From Phycisphaeraceae bacterium (GTDB lineage Bacteria; Planctomycetota; Phycisphaerae; Phycisphaerales; Phycisphaeraceae): 27,179 nt of DNA. The stretch spans positions 1-27,179 of the forward strand of contig JADZCW010000016.1 of NCBI GenBank assembly GCA_020851395.1, written 5' to 3'. Numbering within the stretch: position 1 is the first letter of the stretch; every line of letters starts with the position of its first letter. Shown here one piece after another: positions 7,532 to 15,040 of the stretch. The notes beneath the pieces were generated by a model that made no database searches, was not told the DNA's origin, and saw only the letters and a list, made by a program, of their open reading frames with translations. The position numbers and the translations under genes are program-made.

Positions 7532-8410
7532 TCAGCCCAGCACGGCGGCCCGTGGCTTGGGGCTGATCGCTGCGGCGGTCGGCACGGGTGTGGGCATCGC
7601 GGCCGGAGGGGCGGCGGGCAAGGGCGGGGCGGGCTCCATCGCGGCGGCCCGCCTCCGATCGCGCAGCTCCGCCTCCCAGAGCTTGGCCATGGCCACGAAC
7701 TGGTAGAACATCGTCAGGACGGTGAAGACCAGCCCGTGCATGCCGTCGCGGTAGCCGCGGCGGTAGATCAGCAGTTTGCAGAACTCGTAGAAACTCCGCC
7801 AGATCATCTTGGTGAGCGTGAACTTCTCGCCCCGCTGCCGGAACTTCTCGACCTCGAGCGTCGTGTACTTGTTCAGACGAGAGATGTAGTCCTCGATCGA
7901 GTCGTAGTTGTAATGGATCAGGGCCAGGTCCAGCCGGCGGGGGCTGATCCTCTTGATCCGGCCGGCCACCTGCGGCACGCTGTGGACCCTCGTCGGCCAG
8001 GTCACGCAGCCGCGCCGAAAGAATCGCACGAGCAGCGTCGGGTACCAGCACCACAGCGGCTTGCCCAGGGCGAAGTTCCGGCGGGGAATCTTCAGCGCCT
8101 CGCCCGGGTCCGGCCCGGAGGCGTGGCGTTCGAGGTACTCCCAGAGCTCGCTCGGCACGATCTCGTCGGCGTCGAGGACCAGCACCCAGTCGCTCTTGGC
8201 ATGCCCGATGGCGAAGTTGCGGGCCGGTTCGGCGTACCCGACGGGATCGTGATGGATGATCCGGCAGCCATGGGTCTGGGCGATGGGCACCGTCCGGTCC
8301 GTGCTGTGCATGTCACAGAGAATGATCTCGTCGGCCCGCGCGACCGAGCGCAGACACTCGTCGAGGTATTTCTCGGCGTTGAGGGTGTGGATGACCACCG
8401 AGATGCTCAT
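7532..8410 (-). CDS. Family 2 glycosyltransferase, first gene of a tandem set
   Basis: 292 residues with the same architecture as the next two genes: MSISVVIHTLNAEKYL, CDMHSTD (32-38), a metal-binding DAD (80-82), RNFALGKPLWCWYP, YTTLEVEKF, RRGYRDGMHG and AMAKLWEAELRDRR. The tail of about 40 residues is Ala/Pro-rich (for example PAPPLPAAPPAAMPTPVPT) and probably disordered. It is the promoter-proximal member: GAGGAT lies about eight bases before the ATG at 8408-8410, and a TACAAT site is found at 8543-8548. The strong similarity among the three proteins indicates tandem duplication followed by divergence, possibly to act on successive positions of one glycan. Confidence 0.9.
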   Translation of the reverse strand: MSISVVIHTLNAEKYLDECLRSVARADEIILCDMHSTDRTVPIAQTHGCRIIHHDPVGYAEPARNFAIGHAKSDWVLVLDADEIVPSELWEYLERHASGPDPGEALKIPRRNFALGKPLWCWYPTLLVRFFRRGCVTWPTRVHSVPQVAGRIKRISPRRLDLALIHYNYDSIEDYISRLNKYTTLEVEKFRQRGEKFTLTKMIWRSFYEFCKLLIYRRGYRDGMHGLVFTVLTMFYQFVAMAKLWEAELRDRRRAAAMEPAPPLPAAPPAAMPTPVPTAAAISPKPRAAVLG

Positions 8411-8946
8411 GAACGGATCCTCGTGGGTCGCCCGACATCATCGGGCGTCCCTTACCTTTCGTCGCCAGGCGCCCCGGCCTGGACGGGTCGATGCTCAGCG
8501 TATGCGGCAGAACGACCGCCGTGGGCACGCGCCAGCCCTGTCATTGTACCCGGTGCTCGCGGCACGAAAAGGGATCGGCAGCGTCCCGCGTATCCGGTCG
8601 TTGCGGGCCGCAGGGTTTGTCCATCTTTCCCGGCCTCGCTCTTTTCCGCAGTCACCGCCGAACCCGTAGACCACGCCAGTCGTCCGCGCGGGAGAGGGTT
8701 TTCATCAACCGATATCCGGGGTGTCATCACCCGCGATCAGGTCGCCGATACCTCTGGCGGAGTCAGACACAGACGGGTCCACGCTCCACCTCGCGGACGA
8801 TTCTCACGCGACCAGACACCTCCCGGCCCCAAGCGGCCGCCCGGGCGAGTTGTGCAGCCTGGGCGGCTGCTCTTTTGTTGTGCCCGTGTCCCACCGGCCC
8901 ATGGTGATAAGATGCCTCCTCCTCAACATCACAAGGAGTTCCCGTC
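8411..8946. other. 536-base divergent intergenic region between glycosyltransferases and oxidoreductase
   Basis: No open frame here looks like a gene; the longest ones are Arg/Pro/His-rich shadows without a ribosome site or recognisable motif. The left part should hold the leader of the glycosyltransferase operon. The right end holds AAGGAG at 8934-8939 in front of the oxidoreductase start. I see no convincing hairpin-plus-T terminator and no repeat in the middle 300 bases. A small RNA or long regulatory leader is possible but unsupported. Confidence 0.4.
8543..8548 (-). promoter_or_regulatory. Candidate -10 TACAAT for the glycosyltransferase operon
   Basis: The reverse strand reads CCGGGTACAATGACAGG. 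The hexamer is one base off the -10 consensus and lies about 130 bases upstream of the first glycosyltransferase ATG, in the correct orientation. No good -35 is seen. The core TACAATG is shared with sites before nrdR and the small membrane protein gene. Confidence 0.35.
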
Positions 8947-10158
8947 ATGATTCGTCTGGGCGTGGTCGGTTACGGCGGCCGGATTCACTATGTCGTCAAC
9001 GACGCCATCCGTGGCCTGGCGCCGGACGCGCGCGTCGTCGGCGTCGTCGACCCCGATGAGGCTGGCGTCCGCAAACGATTGGGCGACTGCGACAAGCAGG
9101 ATGCCGTCTTCTACAAGAGCCTCGACGAGATGGTCCGCCAGGCCAAGCTCGACGCGCTCCTGATCGGCACGCGCTGCAACCTGCACGCCGTCTACGGCGC
9201 CCAGGCCGCGAAGTACGACCTGCCGCTCTACCTCGAGAAACCCATCGCCGTCAGCATGGAGCAGGCGATCGCTCTGGAGAAAGCCTTCGAGAACTCGCGT
9301 TGCCAGGTCGTGGTCAGCTTCCCCCTGCGCGTCTCGCCGCTGGCCGAGTTGGCCCGCAAGTACATCGCCCGCGGCGAGATCGGCCAGCCGATCCACGTCC
9401 ACGCCTTCAACTTCGTCAACTACGGCACCGTCTACTGGGAGCAGGCCTACCGCGATTATTCGATCACCGGCGGGCTCTTCCTCCAGAAGGCCACCCACGA
9501 CCTGGACTACCTGGCCTACCTCATGGGCAAACCCATCGTCCGTGTCGCCGCGATGCTCACGCGCGGCAAGGTCTACGGCGGCGACAAGCCCGCCGGCCTG
9601 ATCTGCTCCAAGTGCGACGAGCAGGACACCTGCATCGAAAGCCCGCGCAACCGCAAACGCAACGGCTCGGGCGGCAACGGCCACCCCGACAAGCCCTGCG
9701 TCTTCTCCGTCGACTCAGGTCTGCCCGGCAACCCCACCGTCAGCGCCAACGAGGACTGCTCGAGCGTGGTGATGGAATTCGAAGGTGGGGCGCACGGCGT
9801 CTATTCGCAGGTCTTCTTCACCCGCCGCGACGCCGGCGCCCGCGGGGCGATCGTCAGCGGCTACCAGGGGACGGTCAGCTTCGACTGGGCCCAGGACCAG
9901 TTCCGCTACGTGCGTCACCACGCGCCGTTCACCGCCACGGAGAAGGTCGGCCAGGTCGGCAGCCACGCCGGCGGCGACCAGGAGCTGGCCTTCGACTTCC
10001 TGGGCGTGATCCGCGGCAAGAATAAATCCCGCACGCCGATCCAGACGGGGCTGGCCAGCGTCTACGCCTGCCTGGCCGCGCGCGAGTCGGCCGAGACGGG
10101 CCAGTTCGTCCCCGTCCGCCAGGTCGGCGCGAGCCTGCTCGCCGCCGCGGCACGCTGA
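8947..10158 (+). CDS. Gfo/Idh/MocA family oxidoreductase with four-cysteine insert
   Basis: 403 residues. The N-terminal Rossmann domain begins MIRLGVVGYGGRIHYV; EKPIAV at 97-102 holds the family's catalytic Lys (K98), and THDLDYLAYLMG with H184 is the second active-site signature. Members use NAD(P) to oxidise or reduce sugars, inositols or related cyclic compounds, so a cytoplasmic sugar-modifying role is likely. An insert at about 214-255 carries C220-x2-C223, C229 and C251 and could bind a metal; I recall similar cysteine-bearing segments in some family members. The start is well supported: AAGGAG lies eight bases before the ATG. The gene is a single unit, diverging from the glycosyltransferases and converging with the C45-type hydrolase two bases away. 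The substrate is unknown. Confidence 0.92.
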   Translation: MIRLGVVGYGGRIHYVVNDAIRGLAPDARVVGVVDPDEAGVRKRLGDCDKQDAVFYKSLDEMVRQAKLDALLIGTRCNLHAVYGAQAAKYDLPLYLEKPIAVSMEQAIALEKAFENSRCQVVVSFPLRVSPLAELARKYIARGEIGQPIHVHAFNFVNYGTVYWEQAYRDYSITGGLFLQKATHDLDYLAYLMGKPIVRVAAMLTRGKVYGGDKPAGLICSKCDEQDTCIESPRNRKRNGSGGNGHPDKPCVFSVDSGLPGNPTVSANEDCSSVVMEFEGGAHGVYSQVFFTRRDAGARGAIVSGYQGTVSFDWAQDQFRYVRHHAPFTATEKVGQVGSHAGGDQELAFDFLGVIRGKNKSRTPIQTGLASVYACLAARESAETGQFVPVRQVGASLLAAAAR

Positions 10159-10160
10159 AG

Positions 10161-11480
10161 TCACTCGGTCGCGAAGATCGAGTCCCACGCGAACAGGACG
10201 TAGTGACCCTCGGTCGCCGAGACCCCGACCCTTGGCGCCACGGCCACCATCATCTTCCGCTGCGCCGGCCAGGCCACGGCCGTGTAGAGCGTGGTGTTGT
10301 GCGGCGCGGCCTTGGCCACCAGGCGCATCACGTCGCGGGCCGCGTCGAAGTCAACCTTGTGACGCTCGCGCCCAGCCTCGTTGAGTGCGGCCGAGATCTT
10401 CTGGAACCGGCCGATGCTCTCCTGGAAGTCCGGGTTGTCGCTGGCGGCGCAGTGATTCGTCATCACCAGCGCCGTCGGCAGCTTCGGCTCGGCGTAGCGG
10501 AGGTTGATCTGCCCCCCGTCGCGGGGGTGATACTCGACGATCGTCGACGGCCCCCACCGACCTCCGCTGTCCGGCACGACCATGTGGAACAGCAGGCCCA
10601 GCACGCAGTGATTCTTGAGCGCCTCGGCGAAGTCCTCGACGACCTTGTCCCTCGGTGAGGTCTCCATCACCTCGCGCAGCAGCAGGCCGGCGGGCATGGG
10701 CTGGTCAACGGTGACGCCCTTCTCGGAGATGCCCCCGTCGTTGGCCGCGGCGTAGACGCCGTCGCGATTGATCGTCGCCAGGCCGGATCCGATCATCCCG
10801 AAGCAGACCGCGTCGAGCGTCGGAGAGAGTTCCTTCTCGGCCGGCTCGATCGCCAGCACGCAGGCGTAGTCCATCGAGTAGAGCGGTGGATAATCCCAGT
10901 TCCTGCCGACGATCGGCTCGCCGTCGTCGGTCAGCGGGCCCCAGGCGGAGAACTGGCTGCAGCGCATCAGCTCGAACACCTCGCCGGCCTGCAGCAGCTT
11001 GAGGTCCTCGAGCGTGATGGCCCGGCCGAGCGAGGGGACCTGCCGGTCCTGCACGTTGGGCAGCGCCATCTCCATGCCGCGGAGCATGCCGCGCAGCTCC
11101 GCCTCGAAGCGCGGGGGGAAGGTGAACCGGGCCACGGCCTCAATGCCCTGCTCCCACGGGTTGGCTGGCTTGCCGGCGGCGTAGCTGCCCTGCTTAAGGA
11201 AGCCGGCGGTCGCGTCGCACACGCCGATGATCTCTCTGGCCGCCAGGAACCCATGCGCCTCGCCGCGCTCCTCCTGCATGCCGCGCAGAAGCAAGATGGG
11301 GAAGCCATCGACCTTGCCCCGCAGGCTCTGGCCGTGGCGGGCGATGATCACGATCGGGGGCGATGCCTGTGCCGACTCGGCCGAGGGCTGCGTAGTCTGG
11401 GCGCCTGCCGTAAGACCTCCGACCAGCCACGCCGCCAATAGACATGCCGCCGCCGTGACCATGTGTCGTGTTCGTGCCAT
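10161..11480 (-). CDS. Exported C45-type Ntn-hydrolase / acyltransferase-like protein
   Basis: 439 residues from the ATG at 11478-11480, chosen because GAGAGG lies eight bases upstream; a longer frame to 11510 has no such site. The N-terminus is a signal peptide (basic start, hydrophobic AACLLAAWLVGGLTAG, likely cut after AGA). In the middle, RCSQFSAWGPLTDDG (C174) followed by GRNWDYP (192-198) is the signature of Ntn-hydrolases related to acyl-CoA:6-aminopenicillanate acyltransferase (peptidase family C45) and choloylglycine hydrolases. In these, Cys becomes the N-terminal nucleophile after self-cleavage, and the Arg and Asp residues bind substrate. Here the residue before Cys is Arg, not the Gly of the penicillin enzyme. 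Probable location is periplasmic. It likely cuts or forms an amide bond; the substrate is unknown. Confidence 0.82.
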   Translation of the reverse strand: MARTRHMVTAAACLLAAWLVGGLTAGAQTTQPSAESAQASPPIVIIARHGQSLRGKVDGFPILLLRGMQEERGEAHGFLAAREIIGVCDATAGFLKQGSYAAGKPANPWEQGIEAVARFTFPPRFEAELRGMLRGMEMALPNVQDRQVPSLGRAITLEDLKLLQAGEVFELMRCSQFSAWGPLTDDGEPIVGRNWDYPPLYSMDYACVLAIEPAEKELSPTLDAVCFGMIGSGLATINRDGVYAAANDGGISEKGVTVDQPMPAGLLLREVMETSPRDKVVEDFAEALKNHCVLGLLFHMVVPDSGGRWGPSTIVEYHPRDGGQINLRYAEPKLPTALVMTNHCAASDNPDFQESIGRFQKISAALNEAGRERHKVDFDAARDVMRLVAKAAPHNTTLYTAVAWPAQRKMMVAVAPRVGVSATEGHYVLFAWDSIFATE

Positions 11481-11569
11481 CGTTCTGCCTCTCAAATAAG
11501 AATGGAACAAAGGTTTTGATCACACGCGCCGGCCCATTTTCGTTTCGAAGGACATAGTCTACCTAAATT

Positions 11570-12436
11570 TCATCTTGGAATATTAGCCATGAAGTGGTGC
11601 AGGAACACCGCCGCAGCCACGGCGACGTTCAGCGAATCCGTGCCCCGGCCCATGCGGATCGTCACACGGTCGTCGCAGAGCGCAACCCATTGCCTGTCCA
11701 GCCCCTGGTCCTCCGGCCCCAGCAGCAGTCCGACGCGATCCAATTCCCCCGGCGTTTCAGCCCCCGGCTTCGCCGGGGGATAGGTGTTCCCACCCGGTCG
11801 CTCCGCCCGTTCCAGGGGCAGGGCGTCCGCATCCGTCACCGTGGCGATCAGTCGGACGCCCCACCGCCCCCGCAGTTCCTCCAGGTCACGTCGCAGATCC
11901 TCGCTCCGCACGATCGGCAACGAAAAGATCGTGCCCATCGACACCCGGACGCACCTTCGCCAATAGGGGTCGCAGCATCGCTCACCCAGGAGCATGCCGT
12001 CAGCCCCGAAGGCCGCCGCGATCCGGATGAGTTGCCCGAGGTTGTCGTGGTTGAGGATCTGCGGGCAGACGACCAGTGTTGCGGGGGTCGCCGGATCGCG
12101 TGGCAGCAGGGCCTCGAGCGATGGGTTCGCCGGCCGGACGCCGCAGGCCATGATCCCCGAGTGGAACTTGAACCCGATCACGCCATTAACCAGTTCCTCG
12201 GGGCCGGCGTAGATAACCGTCGTGTCCGGCACGAGCCCCGCCAGGCGTTCGAGCTTGTTCTCCGCCACCAGGATCGACTCGACCGGCCCGCCGCCGGCCA
12301 GCAGCCGCTTGACCACGATCTCGCCCTCAGCCAGGAAGCGCCCTCCCCGTTGCGCCAACTCGCGATCGCGCAGGTTGCGGTACGGCTCAAGCCGGGGGTC
12401 AGCCAGGTCGTGGACGGGTTCGATGCGGGGCGGCAT
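11570..12436 (-). CDS. SpoU/TrmH-type RNA 2'-O-methyltransferase
   Basis: 288 residues with an N-terminal substrate-binding part (to about 115) and a knotted SPOUT methyltransferase domain. Motif 1 is NHDNLGQLIRIAAAFGADG (N132, R138), motif 2 is LLLGPEDQGL (238-247) and motif 3 is IRMGRGTDSLNVAVAAAV (S268, N270), which together form the S-adenosylmethionine site. The enzyme methylates the 2'-OH of a tRNA or rRNA nucleotide; the exact target cannot be told. Between the SAM-domain strands, about residues 214-232 (GGNTYPPAKPGAETPGELD) are encoded by a palindromic element and look like an insertion. The ATG at 12434-12436 has no Shine-Dalgarno but has a TATCCT six bases upstream. It ends 89 bases before the C45-type gene on the same strand. 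Confidence 0.92.
   Translation of the reverse strand: MPPRIEPVHDLADPRLEPYRNLRDRELAQRGGRFLAEGEIVVKRLLAGGGPVESILVAENKLERLAGLVPDTTVIYAGPEELVNGVIGFKFHSGIMACGVRPANPSLEALLPRDPATPATLVVCPQILNHDNLGQLIRIAAAFGADGMLLGERCCDPYWRRCVRVSMGTIFSLPIVRSEDLRRDLEELRGRWGVRLIATVTDADALPLERAERPGGNTYPPAKPGAETPGELDRVGLLLGPEDQGLDRQWVALCDDRVTIRMGRGTDSLNVAVAAAVFLHHFMANIPR
11746..11779. repeat. Palindromic GC-rich element inside the RNA methyltransferase gene
   Basis: CCCCCGGC at 11761-11768 and GCCGGGGG at 11772-11779 form a perfect 8-bp stem with a three-base loop. A third related half, CCCCCGGCG, lies at 11746-11754. On the coding strand it reads through in frame as Pro/Gly/Lys/Glu-rich residues. The layout (palindrome, CTGAAACG spacer, partial second arm) resembles dispersed REP-like elements. 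Whether other copies exist in the genome cannot be seen from this window. Confidence 0.5.
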
Positions 12437-12442
12437 GCCAAG

Positions 12443-12448
12443 AGGATA
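12443..12448 (-). promoter_or_regulatory. Candidate -10 TATCCT directly before the RNA methyltransferase gene
   Basis: On the reverse strand TATCCT is followed by six bases (CTTGGC) and then the ATG. This spacing puts the expected transcription start at the start codon, consistent with a leaderless mRNA. No -35 is evident. Confidence 0.35.
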
Positions 12449-12506
12449 CCCCGACGGCCGGGGGATGGGATCGGACGCATTGGGCCGTATCCAGCCGGCG
12501 ACGCCA

Positions 12507-12538
12507 AAAGAAAAAACCCTGGCTCACGCACAGGGTTT
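12507..12538 (-). terminator. Rho-independent terminator downstream of the CBS gene
   Basis: AAACCCTG at 12514-12521 pairs with CAGGGTTT at 12531-12538 (8-bp stem, nine-base loop). Read on the reverse strand the stem is followed by a T-rich run (TTTTTTCTTTT including the stem end). It lies about 135 bases beyond the CBS gene stop and ahead of the RNA methyltransferase promoter, so it separates these two leftward transcription units. The T-run is on the reverse-strand side only. Confidence 0.72.
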
Positions 12539-12671
12539 GCTCCGAACGCCCCATCCCCCTGGACCGTGGGCTGTCCAGCCCCGGTCCCTCTCGATTCCCC
12601 CGATACCTGCCCGTCCGTGGGCCCTCACGGCCCCTCCCCCGGATCCTTTGTGACACATGGTCGGGTTGGAG

Positions 12672-13109
12672 TCACGCCCGGCCATGGATGTACTGATGCA
12701 GGTCATGGATCGTCTGCTCGTGCCCGTCGATCTGCCACGCGTTGAGGTCGCCGATCGAGATCATCCCGCGCAGGTGGCGCTGCTTGTCCACCACCGGCAG
12801 GTGCCGGATGCGCCGGTCGCGCATCAGCGTCCGCGCCTCCTCGATGCTCGTGTCGGGCGTGCAACAGGTCACGTGCGTGCTCATCACGTCCTCGACGAGC
12901 GTCTGGGCCGGGTGACGCTGCTCGCCCACGACGCGCACCAGCACGTCCCGTTCGGTGATGATCCCCGACACCTCGCCGCCAAGCGTGACGACCAGGGCCC
13001 CGACCTTGTGCTGATTCATCAGGTGAGCCGCCTCGAGCACCGTGGCCTTGGGGCCGATCGACAGCACCGCGCCGCCCTTGCCCTCCAGGATGGATTGCAC
13101 CCTTGCCAT
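12672..13109 (-). CDS. Twin-CBS-domain protein
   Basis: 145 residues made almost wholly of two CBS motifs, at about 8-66 (VLSIGPKATVLEAAHLMNQH ... GIITERDVL) and 75-130 (DVMSTHVTCCTPDTSIEEA ... GMISIGDL). A CBS pair forms a Bateman module that binds adenosyl ligands such as AMP, ATP or SAM. Stand-alone versions often tune partner enzymes according to energy state. The ATG at 13107-13109 was chosen because AAGGAG lies about seven bases upstream and CBS homology begins directly after it; the frame continues upstream without similarity. It is alone between the methyltransferase gene and nrdR and has its own terminator at 12507-12538. The partner is unknown. Confidence 0.9.
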   Translation of the reverse strand: MARVQSILEGKGGAVLSIGPKATVLEAAHLMNQHKVGALVVTLGGEVSGIITERDVLVRVVGEQRHPAQTLVEDVMSTHVTCCTPDTSIEEARTLMRDRRIRHLPVVDKQRHLRGMISIGDLNAWQIDGHEQTIHDLHQYIHGRA

Positions 13110-13354
13110 GTCGGTCTCCTTGGTCGGACACGAAACGAACAAAACGAATGAGATCAGGTGTGCATGAGAACCGGGCGAATCGCCCATGTCGTCAGAACGA
13201 CGACTCCGACTACCACTCAACGATAGTCACTAAGTCCAGGGGAGGGAAATGTTTTTTTAGCAAAAAACAGGAAATATCGGCTACCGACGGGCGGATGGCG
13301 TCTGCCGGGGCAATCTCATGGCCAGTTGCGCTTCATCTCCGCCGGACGGATGAC

Positions 13355-13849
13355 TCAGAACAGCTTGCCCTGGCCCTGCCCCTCGCCGCTCGAGGCGTCC
13401 TCGAGCACCTGCCGCACCTCGTCGAGGAAGTCGTCCAGGTCACGGAACTGCTTGTAGACGCTGGCGAACCGGACGTAAGCCACGTGGTCCAGCCGCTTGA
13501 GCCGCTCGGCCACGGCCCGCCCGATCTCCAGCGACTGAACCTCCTTGTCGTGCTGCTTGAAGACCTCCTCCTCGACCTCCTCGACGATCTTCTGGAGCTG
13601 CTCAGCCGAGACGGGCCGTTTGTAGCACGCCTTCTCCAGCCCGGCGTACATCCGCTGGCGATCAAAGGGCACGCGCGAGCCGTCGCGCTTGACCACCGTC
13701 AGCCGCGTCGTGGCCTCGACGTGCTCGTAGGTGGTGAACCGCCGCCCGCACGCCAGGCACTCGCGGCGACGACGGATCGACGCCGCGCCCTCGGTCGAGC
13801 GCGAGTCGATCACCTTGTCATGGTCCTGGCCGCAGTAGGGACATCGCAT
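13355..13849 (-). CDS. nrdR: Transcriptional repressor NrdR
   Basis: 164 residues. The N-terminal zinc ribbon has C3-P-Y-C6 and C31-L-A-C34 with the typical VIDSRSTEGAASIRRRREC between them. An ATP-cone domain follows (about 46-136, VVKRDGSRVPFDRQRMYAGLEKAC ... VAYVRFASVYKQF). NrdR senses ATP/dATP and represses ribonucleotide reductase genes by binding NrdR boxes. The length is slightly above the usual 150-160 because of a Gly/Gln-rich tail (SSGEGQGQGKLF). The family start MRCPYC corresponds to the ATG at 13847-13849; an upstream TTG at 13861 is less likely. No ribonucleotide reductase gene or obvious NrdR box is in the window. It diverges from the ymdB-type gene across 142 bases. Confidence 0.96.
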   Translation of the reverse strand: MRCPYCGQDHDKVIDSRSTEGAASIRRRRECLACGRRFTTYEHVEATTRLTVVKRDGSRVPFDRQRMYAGLEKACYKRPVSAEQLQKIVEEVEEEVFKQHDKEVQSLEIGRAVAERLKRLDHVAYVRFASVYKQFRDLDDFLDEVRQVLEDASSGEGQGQGKLF

Positions 13850-13887
13850 GGCGTGTGGCAACTCAACCGGGGTGGATCACCCGTCCC

Positions 13888-13893
13888 ATTGTA
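13888..13893 (-). promoter_or_regulatory. Candidate -10 TACAAT for nrdR
   Basis: The reverse strand reads GGATTACAATGGGACGG, with the hexamer about 38 bases before the nrdR ATG. It shares TTACAATGGG with the site before the small membrane protein gene at 1258-1263. A -35 is not obvious. Confidence 0.4.
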
Positions 13894-13978
13894 ATCCAGC
13901 CGGCGTCGGGGGATAGGCGAAAGCCTGGGCCCCCAGCCCAAATCGGCCGACGTCCCGCCTATGTGATCGTGTCTCTGG

Positions 13979-13984
13979 TAACCT
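13979..13984 (+). promoter_or_regulatory. Candidate extended -10 directly before the ymdB-type gene
   Basis: TGGTAACCT fits the TGn-TAnnnT extended -10 form; TAACCT ends seven bases before the ATG at 13992. There is no Shine-Dalgarno. It closely resembles TGATAACGT before the transaminase gene, which has the same distance to its ATG within one base. Confidence 0.38.
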
Positions 13985-13991
13985 ACGCCCC

Positions 13992-14831
13992 ATGCCCCTG
14001 CGCGTGGTCATGCTCGGCGATATCGTCGGCTCGCCCGGCCGTCTGGCCGTGATGCAGCAGATCCCCGTCATCCGCCAGCGTTGGAAGCCCGACCTGATCC
14101 TGGCCAACGGCGAGAACGCCGCCGCCGGCTCGGGCCTGACCCCCGAGCAGTACCACAAGCTCCGCGCCGCCGGCCTCGACGGCATCACCCTCGGCGACCA
14201 CGTCTACAAACGCGACCAGATCGTCCCCGTCCTCGAGACCGAGCAGCAGATCATCCGCCCAGCCAACCTGCCCACCCTGGCCAAGGGCCGGTCGTGGATG
14301 CGATTAACCCCAGCAAGCACTCCAGGCAGCGCCCCGACCCCTCTGCCGAACCTCTACGTCCTGACCGTCCTGGGCCGGATCTTCTCGAGCCTCCCAGCCG
14401 ACGACCCCTTCGCCGCCGTCGATCGCATCCTGCCCGAGCTGCCCGAGCGCGATCCTATCGTCCTCGTGGAGGTCCACGCCGAGACGACCAGCGAGAAGCA
14501 GGCCCTGGGCTGGTACCTCGACGGACGCGTCGCCGCCGTCGTCGGCACGCACACGCACGTCCCGACCGCCGACGCCAAGATCCTCCCCCATGGCACGGGC
14601 TACATCACCGACCTGGGCATGAGCGGGCCCTACGAGTCCGTCCTCGGCCGGCGGATCGACCGCGTGCTCACGCACATGACCACCGCCATGCACGCCCCCT
14701 TCGACGTGGCCGACGGCGACCCGCGCGTCTGCGGCGTCTACCTCGAGATCGATCCCGCCTCCCGTCGGACCACCCACATCGAACGCATCGAGCTCAAGGC
14801 CGACCCGCACGCCCGACCGTTCGTGGCGTGA
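13992..14831 (+). CDS. ymdB: YmdB/TIGR00282-type metallophosphoesterase
   Basis: 279 residues, the usual size. Motifs in order are GDIVGSPGR (D10), NGENAAAG (N39, E41), TLGDHVYKRD (D69, H70), VEVHAETTSEKQALGWYLDGR (H162) and VVGTHTHVPTADAKIL (H187, H189), then YITDLGMSGP. These residues line the dimetal site of the YmdB family, whose Bacillus member hydrolyses 2',3'-cyclic nucleotides and influences biofilm and motility decisions. The family's metal-bridging Asn in 'GNH' is Asp here (D69). It is a cytoplasmic phosphodiesterase. It may start as a leaderless mRNA from the TAACCT site. In other bacteria the gene is often near rny (RNase Y), but none is present here. It diverges from nrdR. Confidence 0.93.
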   Translation: MPLRVVMLGDIVGSPGRLAVMQQIPVIRQRWKPDLILANGENAAAGSGLTPEQYHKLRAAGLDGITLGDHVYKRDQIVPVLETEQQIIRPANLPTLAKGRSWMRLTPASTPGSAPTPLPNLYVLTVLGRIFSSLPADDPFAAVDRILPELPERDPIVLVEVHAETTSEKQALGWYLDGRVAAVVGTHTHVPTADAKILPHGTGYITDLGMSGPYESVLGRRIDRVLTHMTTAMHAPFDVADGDPRVCGVYLEIDPASRRTTHIERIELKADPHARPFVA

Positions 14832-15040
14832 GCGGGCCAGAGATCTGAGTTACCAGACGCTGCCTTTTCTGCGAATTTCGCCCTAATAACTCGTGCGTCC
14901 GAGAACCCTCACTCGCATTTCCGGCCTTCGTGGTTCCCTGGTCGTTCCACCCCTCCTGAACCGACCCGGGGGCGAGAAAAAGATCCCTCGAAACGTTCCA
15001 GAAACCGACGCCGGGGGCCGAAATATTCGATTTTTACAGC

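Noticed and set aside
11594..12745. A 383-codon forward frame opposite the RNA methyltransferase gene.
   Set aside because: Antisense shadow, runs through the terminator and into the CBS gene, with no domain signal.
13189..13205. Small palindrome GTCGTC-AGAAC-GACGAC upstream of the CBS gene.
   Set aside because: Six-base arms of simple GTC/GAC repeats are likely by chance at this composition; no T-run follows and no second copy was seen.
13245..13275. T-run and A-run pair (GTTTTTTTAGCAAAAAACAG) between the CBS gene and nrdR, considered as a terminator for nrdR.
   Set aside because: The A/T arms could pair weakly, but there is no GC stem. It may be a promoter-region curve, but nothing firm can be said.
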